DNA of 64,000 bases from the NCBI RefSeq assembly GCF_001570545.1, contig NZ_BBXD01000011.1, positions 186,001 to 250,000 on the forward strand. Direction: 5' to 3'. This stretch comes from Herbidospora mongoliensis. Lineage in GTDB: Bacteria; Actinomycetota; Actinomycetes; Streptosporangiales; Streptosporangiaceae. The translations under genes and the position numbers were made by a program. A model generated the notes under the pieces. The model was not told the DNA's origin. It saw only the letters and a program-made list of their open reading frames with translations, and did not search any database. The first letter of the stretch is position 1. Every line of letters starts with the position of its first letter. This document shows, piece after piece, positions 22,769 to 30,767 of this stretch.

Positions 22769-22801
22769 ATGAGCCATCGGACCCTGATCCGCGATTCGTG
22801 A
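22769..22801 (+). CDS. 10-residue leader peptide coupled to the glycosyltransferase
   Basis: ATG 22769 has GGGAGG six bases upstream, the best ribosome site near here, and encodes MSHRTLIRDS. Its TGA overlaps the GTG start of the glycosyltransferase (GTGA), so the next gene lacks its own site and would be started by reinitiation. The peptide has no attenuation-type codon run that I can name. Its function is probably coupling only. Confidence 0.5.
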   Translation: MSHRTLIRDS

Positions 22802-23814
22802 AGGTCGCTCTGCTGGGCCCGGTCGCCTGGCGTACACCACCGCTTCACTACGGTCCGTGGGAGCAGGTCACGAGCCTGCTCGCCGAAGGGCTCGTCGCCC
22901 GGGGCGTCGACGTGACCCTGTTCGCCACCCTCGATTCGGTCACCTCGGCCAAGCTCGACGGGGTCCTCCCGCGCGGCTACGCCGACGATCCGTCCGTCGA
23001 CGGGCGCATCTGGGAGGCTCTGCACGTCGCGCACGTGTTCAGCCGGTCCGCCGAGTTCGATCTCGTCCACAGTCATCTCGACTGGCTGCCGCTGGCCTTC
23101 GCCGATCACTGCCGGGCGCCGCTGCTCACCACCATCCACGGCTTCTCCGGGCCGCTCATCCTGCCCGCCTACGCGCGGGCCGCGTCGGCCTACGTCTCCA
23201 TCTCGGACTCCGACCGCTCCCCCGACCTCGACTACGTCGCCACCGTTCACCACGGCATCGACTTCGGCGCGTTCCCCTTCTCGCCCGAGGGCGGCCCGGG
23301 ACTGATCAGTTTCGGGCGCATCCACCCCGACAAGGGCACCCATACCGCCATCGAGATCGCCCGCCGGGCCGGGATGCCGCTGACGATCTGCGGGATCGTC
23401 CAGGACGAACGGTATTTCGAGGAGCAGGTCGCGCCGATGATCGACGGCGATCAGGTCAGGTTCCTGGGGTCGGTCGGGCCGGACAAGCGCGGGGAGGTCC
23501 TCGGCGGCGGGGCCGCCCTCCTGCATCCCATCGCGTTCGACGAGCCGTTCGGGCTGTCGGTGGTCGAGGCGATGGCGTGCGGCACGCCCGTCGTCGCCTA
23601 CCGCCGGGGGTCGATGGCCGAGGTCGTGGACCCGGGGGTGACGGGGTTCCTGGTCGATTCGGCCGACGAGGCCGTCGAGGCGGTCGGGCGGGTGAAGACG
23701 ATCGATCGGGAAGGCTGCCGGGCGCACGCGGAGGGCCGGTTCGGCGTCGACCAGATGGTCACCAATTATCTGCGTGTATATCGCGAAACGTTAGGACACA
23801 GTAGCGACGGGTAG
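22798..23814 (+). CDS. Glycosyltransferase, GT4 family
   Basis: The 338-residue enzyme begins VKVALLGPVAWRTPP, then LHYGPWEQV, a donor-acceptor cleft start common in these GTs. It carries the C-terminal GT4 signature HPIAFDEPFGLSVVEAMACG, in which EPFGLSVVE is the E-x7-E motif. Start GTG 22798 overlaps a leader peptide stop; an upstream in-frame GTG (22762) has no spaced ribosome site. It is the first gene of a run of two glycosyltransferases, two glycosidase-like proteins and a NUDIX protein. Donor and acceptor are unknown. Confidence 0.83.
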   Translation: MKVALLGPVAWRTPPLHYGPWEQVTSLLAEGLVARGVDVTLFATLDSVTSAKLDGVLPRGYADDPSVDGRIWEALHVAHVFSRSAEFDLVHSHLDWLPLAFADHCRAPLLTTIHGFSGPLILPAYARAASAYVSISDSDRSPDLDYVATVHHGIDFGAFPFSPEGGPGLISFGRIHPDKGTHTAIEIARRAGMPLTICGIVQDERYFEEQVAPMIDGDQVRFLGSVGPDKRGEVLGGGAALLHPIAFDEPFGLSVVEAMACGTPVVAYRRGSMAEVVDPGVTGFLVDSADEAVEAVGRVKTIDREGCRAHAEGRFGVDQMVTNYLRVYRETLGHSSDG

Positions 23815-23992
23815 TCTGGCACAGTCGCGGTTTCCCGCCATCGGTCGAGGAACGCGGCAGCCGGGCCCCCGCACGAGGGCGGGCCCTCGGTGATTCGGTC
23901 GGAACTCTCCGCTCAGGCAAACCTACGCCGACTTCATCGAGCGAGCCCGCGATGGCATCACCGTGTGCGGGCATCTACCGGAAGGCAAACCC
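23815..23992. other. Gap between the two glycosyltransferases
   Basis: This 178-bp gap has no recognisable gene. GGAAGG at 23980-23985 is the ribosome site of the next gene, 7 bases before TTG 23993. No palindrome or terminator was noticed. Confidence 0.4.
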
Positions 23993-25108
23993 TTGGCCGT
24001 CACTTACGGCTTCCTCAGCACGCACCCGCCCACCCGATGCGGTCTGGCCACCTTCAACTCCGCGCTGGCCGCCCATCTCAACGGGGGCACCGGGATCGTC
24101 CGCGTCACCGCGGAAGGCGACGACGAGCAGCCCCTGCCGGGCGTCGTGCACACCTGGGCCGCCCGCGAGTTCGGCGGCTGGAGCAACGCCGCCGAGGCGC
24201 TCGAACGGTTCGATGTGGCGATCGTCCAGCACGAATACGGCATCTACCCGGGCCCGGACGGCCAGGACCTGCTGCCGTTGCTGCGGTGTCTGGGCGTGCC
24301 GAGTGTCGTGGTGCTGCACACCGTGCTGGTCCGGCCGACCAACCAGCAGAAGATCCTGCTGGAGGAGATCGTCGAAGCCGCCGGCGCGGTCGTGACCATG
24401 ACCGCCACCGCCCGCGACCGGCTGCTGGCGGGATATCGGGTCGACCCGGCCAAGATCTCCGTCATCCCGCACGGGACCGCCGACCACATGCGCGTGCCCG
24501 CCCAGCGACGGGCCCGGCCGCACCTGCTGACCTGGGGGCTGATCGGTCCCGGCAAGGGCATCGAGTGGGCGGTCCGGGCGCTGGCGCACCTGGGTGACCT
24601 GGCGCCGACGTACACGATCGCGGGAAAGACGCACCCCAAGGTGCTGGAGCACCAGGGCGAGGCGTATCGGGACGGCCTCTACGAGATCGCCGACCGGCTC
24701 GGGGTGTCCTCCTCCGTCCGGCACGACCCGGTCTATCGCGACCAGGAGTCGCTGAGCAGGCTGGTCCGGTCCGCTGATGTCGTCGTGCTGCCTTACGACT
24801 CGACCGAGCAGGTCACCTCGGGTGTGCTGATCGAGGCCGTGGCCGCCGGGGTCCCCGTGGTCGCCACCTCGTTCCCGCACGCCGTCGAGCTGCTGACCGA
24901 CGGTCCGGGGCTGCTGGTTCCGCACCGTGACCACGCCGCGCTCGCCGACGCCGTGCGCCGGGTCCTCACCGAGCCGGGGCTGGCCGACGAACTGACCGGG
25001 CGGACCCACGCGCTGGCCTCCGCGCCCCTGTGGCCCGCGGTCGCCGACCGGTATGCCGGTCTCGTCGCGTCGCTGCTCGCCGAACGGCCGACTCCGGCGA
25101 TGCGATGA
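23993..25108 (+). CDS. Glycosyltransferase, GT-B fold
   Basis: The predicted 371-residue enzyme starts LAVTYGFLSTHPPTRCGLATF, a usual N-terminus for this actinobacterial group, and has a conserved nucleotide-sugar region (LTWGLIGPGKGIEWAV, and SADVVVLPYDSTEQVTSGVLIEA written in part). The E-x7-E is SGVLIEAVAAG. TTG 23993 with GGAAGG upstream was preferred over GTG 23963. The stop overlaps the next gene's ATG (ATGA), so the enzyme is produced with the following six-hairpin protein. It is probably the second glycosyl-adding step in the same glycan pathway (inference). Confidence 0.78.
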   Translation: MAVTYGFLSTHPPTRCGLATFNSALAAHLNGGTGIVRVTAEGDDEQPLPGVVHTWAAREFGGWSNAAEALERFDVAIVQHEYGIYPGPDGQDLLPLLRCLGVPSVVVLHTVLVRPTNQQKILLEEIVEAAGAVVTMTATARDRLLAGYRVDPAKISVIPHGTADHMRVPAQRRARPHLLTWGLIGPGKGIEWAVRALAHLGDLAPTYTIAGKTHPKVLEHQGEAYRDGLYEIADRLGVSSSVRHDPVYRDQESLSRLVRSADVVVLPYDSTEQVTSGVLIEAVAAGVPVVATSFPHAVELLTDGPGLLVPHRDHAALADAVRRVLTEPGLADELTGRTHALASAPLWPAVADRYAGLVASLLAERPTPAMR

Positions 25109-26109
25109 CCTCTCCGACTCCCGGATTCCGGCATCTCGTCCGGCTGAGCGACGACACCGGTCTGTACGAGCACGCGCGCCATGCCGTCGTCCGGCGCGAA
25201 CACGGATACTGCACCGACGACGTCTCCAGGGGACTGGTCGTCGTCAGCCGGGAGGAGCGGCCGTCGTATCGGCTGATCCGGCTGGCCGAGACGTATCTGT
25301 CCTTCCTCACTCACGCGCAGGGCTCGTCCGGCGCGTTCCGCAACCGGCTCGGGTTCGACCGGCGCTGGATCGACGAGCCGGGGCTCGGCGACTGGTGGGG
25401 CCGCGCGATGTGGGGCCTGGGCACCGCCGCGGCCCGCAGCGCCGCGCCGTGGGTGCGCGAAGAGGCGCTGGTGGCCTTCGTCGCCGGCGCGGAACAACGG
25501 TCCTCCGATGCGCGCGCCATGGCGTTCGCCGGGCTCGGCGCGGCGGAGGTCCTGCGGGCCGACCCGGACAGCTCCGTGGCCGCCGCCCTGCTGACCGACG
25601 CCGCGCAGGCCGTCGGCACGCCGACGGAGGATCCCGACTGGCCGTGGCCCGAACCGCGGCTCACCTACGCGAACGCCGCGCTGGCCGAGGTGCTCATCGT
25701 GGCCGGGGAACTGAGCGGCGACAAACAGCTGCTCGACAGCGGCCTGCGGTCGCTCGCCTGGCTGTGCGACGTGCAGACGCGCGACGACCGCTTTTCGGTG
25801 GTGGCCGTCTCCGGCTGGCGGCGGGGCGAACCCCGTGCCCGCTTCGACCAGCAGCCGATCGAGGTGGCCGCGCTCGCCGACGCCTGCGCCGCCGCCGCGC
25901 TGGCGACGGGCGACCTGCTGTGGCAGGACGGGATCAGGCGCGCGGCCGACTGGTTCCAGGGCGCCAACGACGCCGACACCCTGATGTGGGACCCGTCGAC
26001 CGGCGGCGGCTACGACGGCCTGACCGAGCACGGTCCCAACCTCAACCAGGGAGCCGAGTCCACCATCGCGCTGATCTCCACCATGCAACGCCACGAGGAG
26101 CTGTCCTGA
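25105..26109 (+). CDS. Six-hairpin glycosidase-like protein
   Basis: The 334-residue protein shows the (alpha/alpha) barrel repeat pattern: GYCTDDVSRGLVVVSRE, GLGDWWGRAMWGLGTA, and the end segment DPSTGGGYDGL. Such folds occur in mannosidases, glucuronyl hydrolases and related enzymes. No catalytic acid can be named. ATG 25105 overlaps the previous gene's TGA, and the next gene overlaps its own stop. The constant pairing with a GH130-like protein suggests they process the same oligosaccharide inside the cell, since neither has a signal peptide. Confidence 0.68.
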   Translation: MTSPTPGFRHLVRLSDDTGLYEHARHAVVRREHGYCTDDVSRGLVVVSREERPSYRLIRLAETYLSFLTHAQGSSGAFRNRLGFDRRWIDEPGLGDWWGRAMWGLGTAAARSAAPWVREEALVAFVAGAEQRSSDARAMAFAGLGAAEVLRADPDSSVAAALLTDAAQAVGTPTEDPDWPWPEPRLTYANAALAEVLIVAGELSGDKQLLDSGLRSLAWLCDVQTRDDRFSVVAVSGWRRGEPRARFDQQPIEVAALADACAAAALATGDLLWQDGIRRAADWFQGANDADTLMWDPSTGGGYDGLTEHGPNLNQGAESTIALISTMQRHEELS

Positions 26110-27596
26110 CCTGCGACGACCTGGCCACCCGGCTCCCAGTGACGATGGCCCCCGACCCCCGCCGGGTGATCGTCAAGCTGTTCGTGCCGGGCGAGGACGG
26201 CGCCGTCACCCGCACCCGCGCCGCCGCGCTCATCGAGCGGGTCATGCTCCTCGACGAGGACGCGACGGCGGCCCTGCTCGACGCGACGCTGGCCCGCTTC
26301 GGCGACCGGCACGACGACCTCGAGGCGACCTTCGCCCACCACTGCGACCTGGTCGGCCACCGGATCCCCCGGGACGCCGAGCTCTCCCCGGCCACCCGCC
26401 TCCTCGTCGGCGCCTACTTCAGCCACGAGTACGCCGTCGAGGGGGCCGCGCTGTGCAATCCCTCGATGGTCCCCCACCCCGACCAGGGCGGCCTCGACCC
26501 GGGACACCTCCGGGTGGCGATCAGCCTGCGGCAGATCGGCGAGGGGCACCTGTCGTCCATCGGCTTCGTCACCGGCGTGCTCGGCCCCGGACCAACGCTG
26601 GTCCTCGACGACCGCCGCGGCCCGCTGTCCGTCGGGAGCAGGCAGCCGACCCGGCATCGGCGAGACCTGCTCGCCGCCGGGCTCTCGGACCACGCCTGGG
26701 ACGACGAGGCCTCGGCCACCATGCTGGAGTCGCTGCCGGAGATCTTCACCGACGACGAGTTCGAGCAGGCCATCGCCCGGCTGCCCGCCGATCTGCTCAC
26801 CCGGACGACCACGCAGCGGACCCTCGACGAACTGCGCCGGGCGACCCGCGCCGACTACGCGGTGACCTTCCCGGCCGACCTCCCCCTGCACCGGCGGGTG
26901 CTCTGGCCGGCGACCGCGGCCGAGTCGAACGGCATGGAGGACGCCCGTTTCGTCAAGACTTCGGATGGGTCCTACCTGGCCACGTACACCGCTTACGACG
27001 GGCGGCACATCCGCTCCCAGCTGATCGCCAGCGACGACCTGTGCAGCTTCGAGATCACCCCGATGCGCGGCCCGGCCTCCGCCAACAAGGGCCTGGCCCT
27101 GTTCCCCCGGCCCGTGGGCGGGCGCACCCTGGCGCTGTGCCGCTCCGACGGCGAGACCATCGGCCTGACCGCCCTCGACGACCAGCACATGTGGCAGACA
27201 TCGGTGCCGCTCCACAGCCCGCTCCACGGCTGGGAACTGATCCAGGTGGGCAACTGCGGATCGCCCATCGAGACCGAGCACGGCTGGCTCGTGCTGACCC
27301 ACGGCGTCGGCCCGATGCGCGACTACGCGCTGGGCGCCCTCCTGCTCGACCTCGACGAACCGGAAAAGGTCATCGCCGAGCTGCCCAGCCCGCTCCTGAC
27401 CGCCCAGGGTTCCGAGCGCGAGGGGTACGTCCCCAACGTCCTGTACTCCTGTGGCGGCCTGCTGCACGAGGGTGTCGTGTGGATTCCGTACGGCGCGAGC
27501 GACAATCGCATCGGCTTCGCGACCGTCCCCCTGGAGTCCCTCGTCAAGGCCCTGAGACCTTCCGGGTACGGTTCGGTCCGTGGCGATTCTCCCTGA
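26106..27596 (+). CDS. GH130-like mannoside phosphorylase family protein, possible CTG start
   Basis: The protein (496 residues from the start chosen) has GH130 landmarks: the NGMEDARFV segment with the conserved Asp-Ala-Arg, the five-bladed beta-propeller repeats (SYLATYTAYDGRHIRSQL; ANKGLALFPRPVGGR), and HGVGPMRDYALGALLLD. GH130 enzymes phosphorolyse beta-mannosides or hydrolyse them. The start is unusual: CTG 26106 overlaps the previous gene's TGA (CTGA), with GAGGAG 5 bases before it. The alternatives GTG 26139 and ATG 26145 lack ribosome sites. The 3' end overlaps the NUDIX gene by 17 bp. Confidence 0.78.
   Translation: MTCDDLATRLPVTMAPDPRRVIVKLFVPGEDGAVTRTRAAALIERVMLLDEDATAALLDATLARFGDRHDDLEATFAHHCDLVGHRIPRDAELSPATRLLVGAYFSHEYAVEGAALCNPSMVPHPDQGGLDPGHLRVAISLRQIGEGHLSSIGFVTGVLGPGPTLVLDDRRGPLSVGSRQPTRHRRDLLAAGLSDHAWDDEASATMLESLPEIFTDDEFEQAIARLPADLLTRTTTQRTLDELRRATRADYAVTFPADLPLHRRVLWPATAAESNGMEDARFVKTSDGSYLATYTAYDGRHIRSQLIASDDLCSFEITPMRGPASANKGLALFPRPVGGRTLALCRSDGETIGLTALDDQHMWQTSVPLHSPLHGWELIQVGNCGSPIETEHGWLVLTHGVGPMRDYALGALLLDLDEPEKVIAELPSPLLTAQGSEREGYVPNVLYSCGGLLHEGVVWIPYGASDNRIGFATVPLESLVKALRPSGYGSVRGDSP
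27567..27572 (+). promoter_or_regulatory. Leaderless -10 element TACGGT
   Basis: TACGGT ends 7 bases before GTG 27580, inside the end of the preceding gene. No ribosome site is visible. Spacing matches leaderless actinobacterial promoters, so the NUDIX gene may also be expressed alone. Confidence 0.45.
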
Positions 27597-28140
27597 GCGC
27601 AGCAAGTGGACGATCCACGGTGAACGGGTCGTCGACGACACCCCCCACATCAAACTGAGCATCGCCTCGGTGGAACTGCCGAACGGGGTCACCTTCGAGC
27701 AGTACGTGATGCGGATGCGGCGCTGCGCGATGACGGTCGTCCTCGACGACGCCGCCGAGAACGTGCTGCTGATGTGGCGGCACCGGTTCATCGTCGACGC
27801 CTGGGTCTGGGAACTCCCCGGCGGTTACGTCGACGAGGGGGAGGACGAACCCGCCGCGGCGGCCCGCGAGGTGGAGGAGGAGACCGGGTGGCGTCCGCGC
27901 CGTCTGGAGAAGGTCCTCAGCTTCCAGCCCGCCATCGGGAACGCCGACTATCCGCAGGACCTCTATCTGGCGCGCGGCGCCGAGCAGGTCGGGGAGCCCG
28001 ATGTGGACGAGGCCGAATACGTCCAGTGGATCCCGCTGGCGAAGGCGCGCGAGATGATCTCATCGGGCCAGATCCTGGGCGCGGCGACGGTCATCGGTGT
28101 GCAACATGCCCTGCTGGCCGCAGCAGGTCCGGCAGCGTGA
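27580..28140 (+). CDS. NUDIX hydrolase
   Basis: The 186-residue protein has the complete NUDIX box G-x5-E-x7-REUxEExGU, ELPGGYVDEGEDEP with AREVEEETGW, around residues 83-110. NUDIX enzymes hydrolyse nucleoside diphosphates linked to another group, for example ADP-ribose, nucleotide sugars or (d)NTPs. N-terminal sequence VVDDTPHIKLSIASVELPNG resembles the ADP-sugar diphosphatase branch (inference). GTG 27580 overlaps the upstream gene. The 3' end overlaps the convergent XRE regulator by 50 bp. Confidence 0.88.
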   Translation: MAILPERSKWTIHGERVVDDTPHIKLSIASVELPNGVTFEQYVMRMRRCAMTVVLDDAAENVLLMWRHRFIVDAWVWELPGGYVDEGEDEPAAAAREVEEETGWRPRRLEKVLSFQPAIGNADYPQDLYLARGAEQVGEPDVDEAEYVQWIPLAKAREMISSGQILGAATVIGVQHALLAAAGPAA

Positions 28141-29491
28141 CGTTCACGTGGTCGGTCAGTTCGCGCACCTCGGCGGTCTCCCGATAGGGGTGCAGCCGGC
28201 GGAACAGGTCTTTGAGGTTGCCGACCGCGCGGTGAGAGTTGAGGCCGCTGACCAGCTCCACCGCCGTGCGGCCCTCGGCGCAGGCCTGGTCGATCCGCCC
28301 CTGCTGGACGTGCGCCACGGCGAGCAGGATCTGGTTGAACGCCCGGCCCCGCGCGTACCGTCCGTCCATGTTGAGCGACAGTCTCGCGTGGCGCTCGGCC
28401 ATGTCGCCGTGGCCCAGGTCGCGGAAGCACTGGGCGAATTTCGCGTCCAGATAGGCCGCGTCGAAGTAGGTGAGCCAGGCCGGCACGTCCGCCCGGTTCG
28501 CCTGGTCGAACGTCTTCTCGGCCCGGACGAGCGCGGCGGCGCAGGCGCGGGCGTCGCCCCGGGCGGCGTGGCCGTGGGCCTCCAGAACGATGCATTCGGT
28601 GAGCAGCGTGGGCAGCCCGGCGCGCCGGGCCGCCGCCTGGCCGGTGCGCGCGACGTCGATCGCGGTGGCCGGCTGGGCGAGGTAGACGCTCTGGTGGCTG
28701 ATGGCCGCCAGGATCTCCCCGCACAGGGCGCTGTCGCCGGCCGACTCGGCGAGGGATAGCGCCTGCAGCAGGTGGCGCTGGGCCAGACCGTGCGACTCGG
28801 CGTCGTAGCTCAGCCACCCGGCCAGCTGCGCGAGTTCGGCGGCGGCCCCGGCCAGCGAGCGCCCGATCTCGTCGCCGTACCTCCCGTGCCGCAGCAGCGG
28901 GCTCACCTCGTTGTTCAGGTAGTTGACGACCACGCTCCGGATCCGGACCCCGCCGAGCCGGTTGTCGAGGGAGCGGTACGTCCGGGTCACCTCGCGGATG
29001 GCCGCGACGTCGGCGGGCCCGACGCGGCGCAGCCCGCGCCCGATCGGGGGCTCGGCCCCGGGCGCGGTGAGCCACCTCAGGGCGGCGGTGGACGACGCCG
29101 CCACGGCGATGGTGGCGTCGGTGAGAAATTGGCGTCGTCGCACGTCTTCCCTCCAAAGCCCGGTCACTGCCCGGACTCGATCCGTCCACCGCCCGTCGGT
29201 CTCCAGCCCGACTTCGGCGGTGACCGTGCTGCTGCTCATCCCGATGTCGTCGGCGGTGACCTGCCGCCCGAGCGCGGTCGTCAGGACCTCGGCGATGAGC
29301 TCGGGGACCGGCTCCTTCGGCTGCTCGCCCTCATACCAGCGAGCCACCGAGCTGTGGTTGTAGCGCAGCCCGTCCAGACCTCTGGTCCCGCCGTGTGCGA
29401 CGACGCGGCGCGCGAGTCCCTTGTTCGACAACCCGGCCTCGTCGGCCAGCCCGGCCAGACGGGTGTTGGGTGGTTTGGGCTGTCTGCCCAT
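28091..29491 (-). CDS. XRE-type regulator with TPR-like C-terminal region
   Basis: The 466-residue protein has an N-terminal helix-turn-helix (about 10-75, with GLSNKGLARRVV and SSVARWYEGEQPK) and a long helical TPR-like region (about 170-455, for example LLQALSLAESAGDSALCGEIL), as seen in actinobacterial regulators that sense peptides or small signals. The region between them carries a FLTDATIAVAASS helix of low hydrophobicity, not a clear anchor. ATG 29491 with GGAGG 5 bases upstream was chosen over GTG 29494. It is convergent with and overlaps the NUDIX gene. Targets unknown. Confidence 0.82.
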   Translation of the reverse strand: MGRQPKPPNTRLAGLADEAGLSNKGLARRVVAHGGTRGLDGLRYNHSSVARWYEGEQPKEPVPELIAEVLTTALGRQVTADDIGMSSSTVTAEVGLETDGRWTDRVRAVTGLWREDVRRRQFLTDATIAVAASSTAALRWLTAPGAEPPIGRGLRRVGPADVAAIREVTRTYRSLDNRLGGVRIRSVVVNYLNNEVSPLLRHGRYGDEIGRSLAGAAAELAQLAGWLSYDAESHGLAQRHLLQALSLAESAGDSALCGEILAAISHQSVYLAQPATAIDVARTGQAAARRAGLPTLLTECIVLEAHGHAARGDARACAAALVRAEKTFDQANRADVPAWLTYFDAAYLDAKFAQCFRDLGHGDMAERHARLSLNMDGRYARGRAFNQILLAVAHVQQGRIDQACAEGRTAVELVSGLNSHRAVGNLKDLFRRLHPYRETAEVRELTDHVNVTLPDLLRPAGHVAHR

Positions 29492-29640
29492 CACTGCCTC
29501 CGAACGCCTCGGATGCGGACAGTGTCACACGCATCACTGTGCGCTACATCCGGTTTCGCATACGTGCACGCCCCCCGTGCACTCCCCCGCCTCTGGTTCA
29601 CGCCTTACGGGTTGAGCATGATTTCGGCTGTCCTGTGACA
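29492..29640. promoter_or_regulatory. Divergent region between the XRE regulator and the ATPase gene
   Basis: A 149-bp gap holds both promoters. The minus-strand gene has GGAGG next to its start. The plus-strand gene has no clear ribosome site. No symmetrical operator was noticed. Confidence 0.4.
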
Positions 29641-30042
29641 ATGACCGACCGCAGGATGCTGCTGGCACTGCCCGCCGAGGAACGGAGCCTCGGCGTCATC
29701 CGCCACGCGGTGGCCTCGACCCTCCTGGCCTGGGAACTCGACCAGCTCGTCGACGACTCACGTCTGGTCATCGACGAACTGGCCACCAACGCCGTCGCGG
29801 AGGCGCCCGGCACCCGCATCGCGGTCCAGGCCGAGCTACGGACCGACGGCCTCGTCCTGAGTTGCTGGGACTGCTCCCCGAACCTTCCCGGGATCCCCGG
29901 GCTGCCCGGCGACGACGCGGAGGACCACCGCGGCCTGTTCATCGTCGAGACGCTGTCGGTGAAGCACGGGACCACACCGATCCCCCGCCGGGGCAAATGG
30001 GTCTGGGCCCTGATGAGCATCGAGGCGCGTCAAGCGCTGTGA
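29641..30042 (+). CDS. ATP-binding anti-sigma factor-like protein (RsbW-type HATPase)
   Basis: The 133-residue protein has the GHKL ATPase core: the N-box VIDELATNAV (about residues 41-50), the G1-like SCWDCSPNLPG and the G2-like HRGLFIVETLS. These single-domain proteins bind or phosphorylate anti-anti-sigma partners in actinomycetes. ATG 29641 is used; GTG 29635 would add two residues. No anti-anti-sigma gene is adjacent. The partner sigma factor cannot be told. Confidence 0.82.
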   Translation: MTDRRMLLALPAEERSLGVIRHAVASTLLAWELDQLVDDSRLVIDELATNAVAEAPGTRIAVQAELRTDGLVLSCWDCSPNLPGIPGLPGDDAEDHRGLFIVETLSVKHGTTPIPRRGKWVWALMSIEARQAL

Positions 30043-30062
30043 TCGGGGGTTAGATACGAAGT

Positions 30063-30761
30063 GTGGAATCGGAATCGCCTAATCGCGTCTTATACCGGGT
30101 CCAATTCGGTCTTCGCATAGCGCTGCTGCTGGTCCTGCTCTACGGCGCGCTGGTCGTCAGCGCCACGTCCCGGCCGTCGGCCCGTACGTTCGGCCAGTTC
30201 CGCGCGGCGCTGACCGCCGGCGAGGTCGACCGGGTGACGTGGCGGGGCGACTCCGGCGGCATCTGGCAGTTGCACTGGTCGGAGTCGCCGCTGATCTGGC
30301 ATGAGGCGCCGCCGGAAAAGCTGGCGGGCGACGGGGGGCCGTACACGCCGGAGCGGCTCGACGCCGATCTCGATCGCAGTCGGATCCGGCCGTTGGCCGA
30401 GCACTTGGACAATCGCAACAGCGGCTCGATTCTGCCGGAGTGGCCCTTCTGGTTCCCCGGCGTCGGATTCCTGCCGTGGCTGGCCGCCGCCTGGGTGATC
30501 GCGTTCGTCGTGATGGTGGGTTCGCGGCCCCGGCTGGGGAACCGGTGGGCGTGGTTCTGGCTGTTCACCGTCGGGGAGATCGGCGCGCTGCTCTTCCTGG
30601 TCCTGGAGCCGAGACCGTTGTGGAAGGGGCCCGGCCCGGGCGCCGCCGAGAGCAAGCCGATCAGCGGCCACACCGGCTGCCTCTACTCGATCCTGCTGGC
30701 CATCGTCTCGATAGGGCTGGCGCTGGGCGTCGGGGAACTGGTCAGGCTACTGCTGGGCTGA
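30063..30761 (+). CDS. Membrane protein of unknown function
   Basis: The predicted 232-residue protein has an N-terminal membrane helix (about 17-36), an exposed segment with Trp-rich sequence (TWRGDSGGIWQLHW), and three further helices (about 133-232). TTAGAT (30050-30055) lies 7 bases before GTG 30063, hinting at a leaderless start. It is followed directly by the remains of a second membrane gene. Tight spacing suggests a former operon. Function unknown. Confidence 0.62.
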   Translation: MESESPNRVLYRVQFGLRIALLLVLLYGALVVSATSRPSARTFGQFRAALTAGEVDRVTWRGDSGGIWQLHWSESPLIWHEAPPEKLAGDGGPYTPERLDADLDRSRIRPLAEHLDNRNSGSILPEWPFWFPGVGFLPWLAAAWVIAFVVMVGSRPRLGNRWAWFWLFTVGEIGALLFLVLEPRPLWKGPGPGAAESKPISGHTGCLYSILLAIVSIGLALGVGELVRLLLG

Positions 30762-30767
30762 CTCGGT

